A DNA stretch of 64,000 bases, taken from Streptomyces tanashiensis (GTDB taxonomy: Bacteria; Actinomycetota; Actinomycetes; Streptomycetales; Streptomycetaceae). Numbering within the stretch: the stretch's first letter is position 1; every line of letters begins with the position of its first letter. Below, in pieces: positions 17,222 through 24,201 of this stretch. The stretch covers positions 248,001-312,000 of the forward strand of contig NZ_BMRZ01000001.1 in the NCBI RefSeq assembly GCF_014648895.1. Direction: 5' to 3'. The notes beneath the pieces are model-generated. The model did not search any database. It had not been told where the DNA came from and was given only the letters and a program-made list of their open reading frames with translations. The translations under genes and the position numbers were made by a program.

Positions 17222-17503
17222 GTGAAGAGCGAGAACACCCCCTTCCGCGGCGGCCCCCTCGACGGCCGGTCCCTGCCGGTCCTGGTCGGCCCGATCGGCC
17301 ACCCTCCGAAGTGGTACGAGATCCCGGTCCCGGCGCACGACGGGCACCCGCCGACCCTGCACACGTACCGGCGCGAGCCCTCGGGCTACACGAAGCGGCT
17401 CGGGCTCCAGCGCGGCTGGGTCTATGTGTACGCCCCCGAGGGGCGGGAGCGGCGCGAGCTGAAGTGGCCGTGGTCGAAGCCGACGCCGAGGCCGAACGGG
17501 TGA
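17222..17503 (+). CDS. Small conserved-type hypothetical protein
   Basis: 93 residues from a GTG at 17222. No signal peptide or membrane segment. The sequence has a compact-domain look (FRGGPLDGRSLPV, then HTYRREPSGYTKRL and WVYVYAPEG) and ends in a Trp/Pro/Lys-rich tail. The GGPLDG opening recurs in short actinobacterial proteins of unknown function. High third-position GC supports real coding. It lies 27 bp after the tetR gene and may belong to the same transcript. No function is proposed. Confidence 0.7.
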   Translation: MKSENTPFRGGPLDGRSLPVLVGPIGHPPKWYEIPVPAHDGHPPTLHTYRREPSGYTKRLGLQRGWVYVYAPEGRERRELKWPWSKPTPRPNG

Positions 17504-17577
17504 CGCGGCGGGGCACGCCCCGATTCGTACGGTAATCAGATGAAGTGACCCGTCATCATCCCCGTGGAGGTGGTGAC

Positions 17578-19098
17578 GTGTCGCGAAGGCTGCTGCGCAC
17601 GGTCTGCACGGGGGCGCTCGCCGCGGCGACGGCGCTCATGGGGGTGCTCCCGGCGGCGGGCGCCGCCCCGGACCCGCCCGCGGACCCTCCGGCGGAGGCC
17701 CCGATCGCCTGGGCGGACCCGGCGGCGGAACCGGTGGGACCGGTCGACCCCGCGTCCGCGGGAGCGGACAAGGAGTCGGCGGCACCGGCGTCGGCCACGG
17801 GAGCGGCCGCCCCCGCGGCCCGGCCGACCCCGACCACGGATCCGGACGGCCCCGCAGACCCGTCGACCCCGACCACGGATCCGGACGGCCCCGCGGCCCG
17901 GCCGACCCCGACCACCGATCCGGACGGCCCCGCAGACCCGGCCCCACCGGCGACCGGTCCCGTCGGTCCCGCCCGCCCGGAGGCCTCCTCGGCCTCCCCC
18001 TCGCCCGCCGTCGAGGACGCCCTCGGTGACGACGTCCAGGACGACGCCGCCGCGCTCCCGCCCTCCGGCGGTGGCTCCGTCGGCGCGTTGCTCACCCGGC
18101 TGCGGACGCTCTACCAGCAGGCCGAGGCGGCGACCGAGCGGTACAACGCCGCCGAGGAGGCGCTGAAGCTCCAGGCAGCCGACACCAGGACGGTCACCGC
18201 CCGGCTCACCGCCGCCCGGACCGCCCTGGCGCAGGGCCGTGCGGCGGCCGGCCGGATCGCCCGGGACCAGTACCAGGGCAGGTCGGCGCTCTCCTCGTTC
18301 CCCTCCTCCCTGCGGCTGCTCTTCGCCGCGGACCCCCAGTCGGCCCTGGACCAGGGGCACCTGATGGCCCGCGTGGCCCGCGAACGGACGGCCGCCGTCT
18401 CCCGGCTCACGAGCGCCGAGCGGCGGGCGGGCAGCCTCGCGAGCGCCTCGCGCAAGGCGCTGGACCGGCAGCAGGGGCTCGCCGCCGCGCAGCGCGTCCG
18501 GCGCGACGAGGTGCGGGCCAAGCTGCTGGAGGTCGAGAAGCTGCTCGCCGCCCTGTCGCCGGACCAGCTGGCCCGGCTGACCGCGCTCGAACACGTCCAG
18601 ACCGCGGGCGCGCAGCGCGAGCTGCTCGACTCCGGCGTCCTGGACGGCCCGCGCACCCCGTCCGGGGCCGGCGCGGAGGCCCTGCGCTTCGCGGTGGGCC
18701 AGATCGGCAAGCCGTACGAGTGGGGGGCGGAGGGCCCGGAGGCGTACGACTGCTCGGGGCTGACGCAGCGGGCGTGGGCGGCGGCCGGCCGGGAGCTGCC
18801 GAGGACCAGCCAGGAGCAATGGGCGACGCTGCCCCGGGTGCCCCTGACCGAGCTCCGTCCCGGCGATCTGGTGGTCTACTTCCCGGGCGCGACCCATGTG
18901 GCCCTCTACCTGGGCGGGGGCCTGGTGGTGCAGGCCCCGCGCCCCGGCGGGAAGGTGAAGGTCTCACCGCTGGCGGCGAACCCGCTGCTCGGGGCCGTAC
19001 GGCCCGATCCGGGGGGCACGGCCCTGGAGGCGTACAGCCCGCCCGCGCTCCCCGACGGCGCCAGGGACGGCGGGGACGAGGGCTACGACCGGACGTGA
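17578..19098 (+). CDS. Secreted NlpC/P60 peptidoglycan endopeptidase
   Basis: 506 residues from a GTG at 17578 with GGAGG upstream. A Sec signal peptide ends near AAGAA. Residues about 30-165 are a Pro/Ala/Thr/Asp-rich linker with three exact 13-residue repeats. Residues 180-345 form a coiled-coil domain of the kind that regulates RipA-like hydrolases. The C-terminal 130 residues are the NlpC/P60 domain: catalytic Cys in YDCSGLTQ, His in THVALYLG and a third polar residue further on. It cleaves D-Glu-mDAP-type bonds in wall peptides. The long flexible linker probably spans the wall. Confidence 0.92.
   Translation: MSRRLLRTVCTGALAAATALMGVLPAAGAAPDPPADPPAEAPIAWADPAAEPVGPVDPASAGADKESAAPASATGAAAPAARPTPTTDPDGPADPSTPTTDPDGPAARPTPTTDPDGPADPAPPATGPVGPARPEASSASPSPAVEDALGDDVQDDAAALPPSGGGSVGALLTRLRTLYQQAEAATERYNAAEEALKLQAADTRTVTARLTAARTALAQGRAAAGRIARDQYQGRSALSSFPSSLRLLFAADPQSALDQGHLMARVARERTAAVSRLTSAERRAGSLASASRKALDRQQGLAAAQRVRRDEVRAKLLEVEKLLAALSPDQLARLTALEHVQTAGAQRELLDSGVLDGPRTPSGAGAEALRFAVGQIGKPYEWGAEGPEAYDCSGLTQRAWAAAGRELPRTSQEQWATLPRVPLTELRPGDLVVYFPGATHVALYLGGGLVVQAPRPGGKVKVSPLAANPLLGAVRPDPGGTALEAYSPPALPDGARDGGDEGYDRT
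17821..17937 (+). repeat. Three 39-bp in-frame tandem repeats in the NlpC/P60 gene
   Basis: Three near-identical units (17821-17859, 17860-17898, 17899-17937) encode the 13-residue motif TPTTDPDGPA plus three variable residues. The repeat lies in the linker between signal peptide and coiled coil and is a likely site of length variation. Confidence 0.85.
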
Positions 19099-19200
19099 AC
19101 TCCCCTTCCCTGTCCGCCCCTTGCCCTCGTCCGTAATATGCAACAAGCTTGACGGGTCCTTACCGATGGCCGACCGCCGACCCGGACACGGAGCCCCGTC

Positions 19201-20532
19201 ATGCCCAGATCACTGCCGGACACCCGCCCCCGACGCGCCCTCGCCGCCTCCAACTTCGTCAACGCCGTCGGCAGCGGACTCTTCCTCACCGCCGGAGTCC
19301 TGTACTTCACCCAGGCCGTACGGCTCCCGGCCGCCACCGTGGGCCTCGGACTCGGCATCGCCGGGCTCCTCTCCCTGGCCGTGGGCATCGCCGTCGGCCA
19401 CCTCGCGGACCGGCACGGGGCGCGCGGGGTCTTCATGACGACCCTGACGGTGCAGGCGCTCGCCACGGCGGCCTTCGTGCTCGCCGACAGCTTCTGGCCG
19501 TTCGTCCTCGCCGTCTCCGCGGCCACCGGCGCCAAGGCGGCCGGTCTCGCCGCCCGGGCGCCGCTCATCCGGCACTACGGAGGGGACCGGCCGCAGGAGT
19601 TCCGCGCCTCTCTGCGGGCCGTGACCAACGTCGGCATCTCCCTCGGCGCGCTCCTCGCGGGATGGGCGGTCCAGGTCGGCACGCTCGGCGCCTACCAGGT
19701 CCTCGTCGCCGGGAACGCGTGCGCGTTCGCGGCCTCGGCCGCCGTCCTGTTCCTGCTGCCGCCCGTCGCTCCGGCGCCGGCCGCCCGCGGGCCCCGGTGG
19801 ATCGCGCTGCGCGACCGGCCCTACCTGGCGCTCACCGCGCTCGACGGCATCATGGCGATCCAGTTCAAGGTGCTCACCGTCGCGATCCCGCTCTGGCTGG
19901 TGGGGTCCACCACCGCCCCGCACTGGCTCGTCTCCGGCACCATGCTCACCAACACCGTCCTGGTCGTGGCCCTCCAGGTGCGGGCGAGCCGCGGCGTCGG
20001 CTCGCCCCGGGCCGGCGGCCGTGCCTACCGGCGCGCCGGAGCGGCCTTCCTCGTCTCCTGCGCCCTCGTCTCGCTCTCCGCGGGAACGCCCGTGGCGGTG
20101 GCGGTCGCCCTGCTGCTGACCGCCGTGGTCGTCCACACGGTCGGCGAACTGTGGCACGCGGCGGGCGGCTTCGAGGTGTCGTACGCCCTCGCACCGCCCC
20201 ACGCCACCGGCCAGTACCTGGGCGTCTTCGGGCTGGGCGCCGGTCTCTCCGAGGCCCTCGGGCCCGGGCTGCTCATCGCGCTCTGCATCGGCTGGGGCCG
20301 CCCCGGCTGGTTCGCCGTGGGCGCCCTCTTCGCGGTGACCGGCCTCCTGACCCCGCTCGCCGTCCGCCGGGCGGAGCGGTCCGGCACCTACGAGAAGAGG
20401 GAGACGACCCCCAGCACCCAGACCCCCGCGAACACGACGCCCCCGACCACGCAGCCGAGGCCCGCGATCACCCCGCCGGCGTTCCACCCGCCGGTGTCCG
20501 GCGCGTGCTCCTCGTCCCCGTCGTCCTCGTAG
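19201..20532 (+). CDS. Major facilitator superfamily transporter
   Basis: 443 residues with about twelve hydrophobic segments. The loop after helix 2 is GHLADRHGARGVF, matching the MFS signature G-x-LaDrxGrr. Related proteins are drug or small-molecule efflux pumps, but the substrate is not evident. The last 48 residues (after about 395) are Thr/Pro/Ser-rich with no membrane character. This tail is encoded antisense to the end of the following gene, a 145-bp overlap. A TAATAT -10-like box lies at 19134-19139, with a 61-bp leader. Confidence 0.85.
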   Translation: MPRSLPDTRPRRALAASNFVNAVGSGLFLTAGVLYFTQAVRLPAATVGLGLGIAGLLSLAVGIAVGHLADRHGARGVFMTTLTVQALATAAFVLADSFWPFVLAVSAATGAKAAGLAARAPLIRHYGGDRPQEFRASLRAVTNVGISLGALLAGWAVQVGTLGAYQVLVAGNACAFAASAAVLFLLPPVAPAPAARGPRWIALRDRPYLALTALDGIMAIQFKVLTVAIPLWLVGSTTAPHWLVSGTMLTNTVLVVALQVRASRGVGSPRAGGRAYRRAGAAFLVSCALVSLSAGTPVAVAVALLLTAVVVHTVGELWHAAGGFEVSYALAPPHATGQYLGVFGLGAGLSEALGPGLLIALCIGWGRPGWFAVGALFAVTGLLTPLAVRRAERSGTYEKRETTPSTQTPANTTPPTTQPRPAITPPAFHPPVSGACSSSPSSS

Positions 20533-20915
20533 GAGGCCGGGTCGTCCCAGTCGACCGGCCGTCCCAGCTCCTCGGCGCGGGCCGTACGCAGCGCCGCGAG
20601 CCGCTCCTCGGCGAAGGCGGTCGCCGCCATCGACTCGGGGCCGCGCCACGCGAGGGCCTTCATGCGCCACCCGGGCGACCCGTACCGCTCCTCGAAGGCC
20701 GCCGTCTCGTCCGGGCGCCGGTCCTCCTCGAGGTACATCCAGCGCCCCGCCTCGGCCGCGTCCCCGTACAGCCGGTACACCTCGGCGAGCCGGCGGCGCA
20801 GCGTCAGGTCGTACGGGAAGGAGGAGACGAGCCCGCGCAGGCGCTGGCGCGCCATCGGCACGCGTCCGGCGGCCAGGTCCGCGTCCACGCGGGCGAGGGT
20901 GTTCTGCTGAGACAT
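20388..20915 (-). CDS. DUF6584-like protein with TPR-type helices and a C-terminal membrane segment
   Basis: 175 residues from the ATG at 20915 (a GTG at 20933 would add six). The N-terminus MSQQNTLARVDADLAAGRV and the following ARQRLRGLVSSFPYDLTLRRRLAEVYRLYGD resemble DUF6584, a tetratricopeptide-like helical unit found in Streptomyces. The end of the protein is strongly hydrophobic (VIAGLGCVVGGVVFAGVWVL), a membrane tail. Family assignment is from memory and moderate. The function is unknown. The coding strand overlaps the 3' end of the MFS gene by 145 bp, so the two mRNAs would be complementary there. Confidence 0.75.
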   Translation of the reverse strand: MSQQNTLARVDADLAAGRVPMARQRLRGLVSSFPYDLTLRRRLAEVYRLYGDAAEAGRWMYLEEDRRPDETAAFEERYGSPGWRMKALAWRGPESMAATAFAEERLAALRTARAEELGRPVDWDDPASYEDDGDEEHAPDTGGWNAGGVIAGLGCVVGGVVFAGVWVLGVVSLFS

Positions 20916-20957
20916 GAGCACATGATCGGACACCGGGGCGGAACGGCTCGACCCGTT

Positions 20958-21140
20958 TTACGACGACGGCTCCGCCGGCCGTCGTCGCTGTGTGCGGGTG
21001 AGTTCGGAGAGCAGCGTCCACGCACCCTCCGCCGGCGACCACGGGGCGGCGGCGGTCTCCAACTGCCAGCCGTCCCCGCAGCAGCCCCGAGGACTGCTGG
21101 GCAGCCTCGGGCTCGGCGCGGTGAACATCGGAAGCTCCAT
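20958..21140 (-). CDS. Possible 60-residue protein in the conservon downstream gap
   Basis: A short open frame runs from ATG 21140 to TAA 20958 between the conservon terminator and the DUF6584-like gene. It reads MELPMFTAPSPRLPSSPRGC and continues with a CGDGWQL segment and an Arg-rich end. AGGAGG lies over 20 bases upstream, too far for the ATG; an in-frame GTG at 21149 is closer (11 bases). Third positions are GC-rich but less so than neighbours. I do not recognise it and it could be chance. Confidence 0.3.
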   Translation of the reverse strand: MELPMFTAPSPRLPSSPRGCCGDGWQLETAAAPWSPAEGAWTLLSELTRTQRRRPAEPSS

Positions 21141-21215
21141 CACCTGCACACCCGCCGCGACCTCCTCCTGACCTCGGCACCTCCGTCGCCGCGCCGGTGG
21201 CGCGGCCCTGAAAAG

Positions 21216-21260
21216 GCCGAGGGCTCCCGTGGGCGATGCACGCCGGCGGGAGCCCTCGGC
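21216..21260 (-). terminator. Rho-independent terminator of the conservon operon
   Basis: A 14-bp perfect stem (21216-21229 with 21247-21260, GCCGAGGGCTCCCG) with a 17-base loop lies 53 bp after the monooxygenase stop. On the minus strand it is followed by CCTTTTC, giving a proper U run. Confidence 0.85.
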
Positions 21261-21313
21261 ACCGGAGCGGCCAACCACCCACGGCGACCACTCCGACGCG
21301 GGTCGGCGGCCTG

Positions 21314-22549
21314 TCAGCTCGCGGAGACCGAGGCCAGGTAGGCGTTCGTCTTCTCCGGCTCGAAGAAGAAGTTCTCGAAGTCGGCCGGGTCGTTGAAGCC
21401 GTTCGCGAAGCGGTCGGCGACGGGCTGGAGTTCGCCGGCCGCGCCGAGCAGGTTCAGGACGTGCTCCGGCGGGGGCGCCAGCATCGCGTTCGTCCACTTG
21501 GTGACGTGCTGGGCCGTCTTCCAGTAGCGGTCGAAGGCGCCCTGCATCCACTCCTCGTCGAAGGGCCTGTCGCCCTGCTCGACGATGGCGGCGAGGTACG
21601 CGGCGGCGCACTTGGACGCCGAGTTGGAGCCCTGGCCGGTGATCGGGTCGTTGGCGACGACGACGTCGGCGACGCCGAGGACCAGGCCGCCGCCGGGCAG
21701 CCGGCCGATCGGGTTGCGGACGGTCGGCGCGTACCGGCCGGCGAGGGTGCCGCCGGCGTCGGTCAGCTCGACCTTCGTCGCCCGCGCGTACTCCCACGGC
21801 GTGAACTTCTCCATCAGCTCCAGCGTCAGCGCCAGGTGCTCGGAGGGGTCCTTGACGCCCTGGAAGACGTCGAGCGGGCCGCCGGGGACGCCCTCCCAGA
21901 AGAGGATGTCGGCGCGGCCGCCGGTGGTGAGGGTCGGCATCACGAAGAGCTCGCCGACGCCCGGGACGACGTTGCAGCGGACCGCGTCGAAGTCGGGGTG
22001 CTCGGGGCGCGGGCCGAGGCCGTGGACGTACGCGACGGCCAGGGCGCGCTGCGGCTCGCTGTACGGCGAACGGGCCGCGTCACGGCCGAACATGGAGACC
22101 AGCTCGCCCTTGCCGGCCGCGACGAGCACCAGGTCGTAGCTGCGGGAGAAGTAGTCCAGGTCGCCGACGGCCGCGCCGTGTATCACCAGCTGGCCGCCGC
22201 GCTGGGCGAAGGTGTCCATCCAGCCGGCCATCTTCACGCGCTGGTCGACGGACTGGGCGTGGCCGTCGAGCCTGCCGACCCAGTCGATGAGGCGGGCGGA
22301 GTCGGGGCCGGCGACGGAGACGCCGAGGCCCTCGATCCGCGGGGCCTGGGACTCCCAGAAGTCGAGCCCGAGGTCCCGCTCGTGCTGGAGGGCGGTGTCG
22401 AACATGCACTGGGTGGACATGACCCGGCCGTTGCGGATCTCGTCCGCGGTCCGGTTCGACATGAGGGTGACCTCGTACCCCTGCGACTGGAGTCCGAGGG
22501 CGAGCTGCAGGCCGGACTGGCCGGCGCCGACTATGAGTATCTTCCGCAT
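21314..22549 (-). CDS. Styrene/indole monooxygenase-like FAD protein at the end of a conservon
   Basis: 411 residues; ATG at 22549 with GGAG eight bases upstream. An N-terminal Rossmann FAD motif (ILIVGAGQSGLQLALGL) and a late DPITGQGSNSASK segment match StyA-type single-component-oxygenase flavoproteins, which epoxidise or hydroxylate with FADH2 supplied by a separate reductase. No reductase gene lies here. It follows the conservon GTPase gene by 47 bp in the same direction and precedes the terminator, so it is the fifth gene of the operon. Some Streptomyces conservons carry a cytochrome P450 in this place, so an oxidase output of the GTPase switch is a fair inference. Confidence 0.88.
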   Translation of the reverse strand: MRKILIVGAGQSGLQLALGLQSQGYEVTLMSNRTADEIRNGRVMSTQCMFDTALQHERDLGLDFWESQAPRIEGLGVSVAGPDSARLIDWVGRLDGHAQSVDQRVKMAGWMDTFAQRGGQLVIHGAAVGDLDYFSRSYDLVLVAAGKGELVSMFGRDAARSPYSEPQRALAVAYVHGLGPRPEHPDFDAVRCNVVPGVGELFVMPTLTTGGRADILFWEGVPGGPLDVFQGVKDPSEHLALTLELMEKFTPWEYARATKVELTDAGGTLAGRYAPTVRNPIGRLPGGGLVLGVADVVVANDPITGQGSNSASKCAAAYLAAIVEQGDRPFDEEWMQGAFDRYWKTAQHVTKWTNAMLAPPPEHVLNLLGAAGELQPVADRFANGFNDPADFENFFFEPEKTNAYLASVSAS

Positions 22550-22596
22550 GGGCGGGGCTCCTGGCGTGACGGGTCGAACTATTCGGGGGGGGCGGG

Positions 22597-23310
22597 CTAT
22601 TCGGGCGTGGCTTCGAGGGCGTGCGCGACCATCGCGAGCAGGCTCTCGACGACGCTGTACCGCTTGCGCGCGTCCATGATCACCACGGGCACGTGCGCGG
22701 GCACGGTCAGGGCCTCCCTGACGTCGTCCGCCTCGAACAGCTCGGTTCCCTCGAAGTGGTTGACGGCCACGATGTACGGCAGCCCGCAGCTCTCGAAGTA
22801 GTCGAGGGCCGGGAAGCAGTCGGTGAGCCGGCGGGTGTCGGCGAGCACGATGGCCCCGATCGCCCCGCGCACCAGGTCGTCCCACATGAACCAGAAGCGC
22901 TGCTGGCCCGGCGTGCCGAAGACGTACAGCACCAGGTCGTTGTCGAGGGTGATCCGGCCGAAGTCCATCGCCACCGTGGTGGTGAGCTTGTCCGGCGTCG
23001 CGGTGAGGTCGTCGGTGTCCTCGCTCGCGCGGGTCATCAGCGCCTCGGTCTGGAGCGGGGTGATCTCCGAGACGGCGCGGACGAAGGTGGTCTTGCCGAC
23101 GCCGAAGCCGCCCGCGACGACGATCTTCGTCGCGATCGGGGCGCGGGAGTGGTCGAGCTGCCAGTCCTGGGCGCCCTCTTCGGTGTCGGGCTCCGCGGGG
23201 TCGGCCTCCGCGGTGTCGAGGAGGGGATCCTCGGCGCCGGGCTGGGCGGGGATGCCGGCGACCGCCGGGGTTTCGGAGACGGCGGTGGCGTCAGAGACGA
23301 CGGAGTCCAC
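22597..23310 (-). CDS. Conservon GTPase (CvnD, MglA/Ras-like)
   Basis: 237 residues, GTG start. An acidic N-terminal extension of about 58 residues precedes a small GTPase domain: P-loop GGFGVGKTTF, a T-containing switch, the G3 region FGTPGQQRF, and NHFEGTE in place of NKxD. The variant G4 motif and the PGQ in G3 are characteristic of the ATP/GTP-binding proteins of actinobacterial conservons. The gene overlaps the DUF742 gene by 20 bp. In characterised conservons these proteins assemble at the membrane like a G-protein system. What switch this one controls is unknown. Confidence 0.92.
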   Translation of the reverse strand: MDSVVSDATAVSETPAVAGIPAQPGAEDPLLDTAEADPAEPDTEEGAQDWQLDHSRAPIATKIVVAGGFGVGKTTFVRAVSEITPLQTEALMTRASEDTDDLTATPDKLTTTVAMDFGRITLDNDLVLYVFGTPGQQRFWFMWDDLVRGAIGAIVLADTRRLTDCFPALDYFESCGLPYIVAVNHFEGTELFEADDVREALTVPAHVPVVIMDARKRYSVVESLLAMVAHALEATPE

Positions 23311-23713
23311 TCAGCACCCTTTCGAGGAGCGCGCGGTCGGGCTGGCCGGTGCCGTGACCGGTCCCGTACACACGGATCTTTCCCTGGTCGGCCAGGTCGC
23401 TGAGCAGCACCCGGACGACCCCCAACGGCATCTTCAGAAGAGCCGAGATCTCCGCGACCGTCCGCATCCGGCGGCAGATCTCGACGATGGCCCGCATCTC
23501 CGGCATCAGCCCGCGGGCGGCGGGCCCGCCGTCCGTCAGGACCTTGCGGGCGGCGGGCGCTTCGAGCGCCGCCACGAAGGTCTCGACGAGCAGGATGTGA
23601 CCGAAGCGGGTACGGCCGCCGGTCAGCGAGTACGGGCGCACGCGCGCGGGGCGCCGCCCCTCTCCGCGTACCGGCAGCTTGAAGGCGTGATGAGCTGAGG
23701 ACATGGCCGTCAC
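23291..23713 (-). CDS. Conservon DUF742 protein (CvnC)
   Basis: 140 residues. DUF742 signature features are present: VRPYSLTGGRTR, then a winged-helix-like segment CRRMRTVAEISALLKMPLGVVRVLLSDL. Its start (GTG 23713; ATG 23704 is an alternative) overlaps the roadblock gene stop by 4 bp. The protein is thought to contact the roadblock protein and GTPase within the conservon complex and has a DNA-binding-like fold. It is cytosolic, with no membrane segment. Confidence 0.92.
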   Translation of the reverse strand: MTAMSSAHHAFKLPVRGEGRRPARVRPYSLTGGRTRFGHILLVETFVAALEAPAARKVLTDGGPAARGLMPEMRAIVEICRRMRTVAEISALLKMPLGVVRVLLSDLADQGKIRVYGTGHGTGQPDRALLERVLSGLRRL

Positions 23714-24201
23714 TGGGTGCTCTCCATCGATTTGCGCAGCTCGCTGCGGACTTCGGGGGTGAGTACGTGACCGGCGCGGCCCACGAAGAGCGCCATGTGG
23801 TACGCCACGACGCTCATGTCGCAGTCGGGCGTGGCGTGCACGCCGAGCAGCGAACCGTCGCTGATCGACATGACGAAGACGCTGCCCTCCTCCATCGCCA
23901 CCATCGTCTGCTTGACCCCGCCGCCGTCCATCAGGCGGGCGGCGCCGATGGTGAGGCTGCCGATGCCGGAGACGATGGTGGCCAGATCGGCGCTGGAGCC
24001 GCGCGGCCCGTCAGGACGGCCGGCGTCGGCGGCGACCGTCGTGGCCTGCTGGGTGGCCGGGTCCGACGAGAGCAGCATCAGGCCGTCGGAGGAGACGACG
24101 GCCACCGAGCGGACACCCGGGACCTCCTCCACCAGATTCCCCAGCAGCCATTGCAGGTTGCGGGCTTCCGTACTCAGTCCGAACGTTCCCGTCGCGGTCA
24201 A
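23710..24201 (-). CDS. Conservon roadblock/LC7 protein (CvnB), TTG start
   Basis: 163 residues. The best start is a TTG at 24201 whose last base begins the TGA of the kinase gene, with GAGGAGG seven bases upstream. No ATG or GTG fits better. The fold is roadblock/LC7: VEEVPGVRSVAVVSSDGLMLL, then GGGVKQTMVAMEEGSVFVM and CDMSVVAYHMALFV. Such proteins act as GTPase-activating or scaffolding subunits for MglA-like GTPases. Start coupling on both sides implies fixed subunit ratios. Confidence 0.92.
   Translation of the reverse strand: MTATGTFGLSTEARNLQWLLGNLVEEVPGVRSVAVVSSDGLMLLSSDPATQQATTVAADAGRPDGPRGSSADLATIVSGIGSLTIGAARLMDGGGVKQTMVAMEEGSVFVMSISDGSLLGVHATPDCDMSVVAYHMALFVGRAGHVLTPEVRSELRKSMESTQ

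Noticed and set aside
17504..17577. A ydaO-type riboswitch before the NlpC/P60 gene
   Set aside because: Only 74 bp separate the genes and no conserved riboswitch elements are visible.
20958..21797. 279-codon minus-strand frame over the monooxygenase end
   Set aside because: Its larger part is an out-of-frame shadow of the monooxygenase; only the last 60 codons, beyond the terminator, were kept as a weak candidate.
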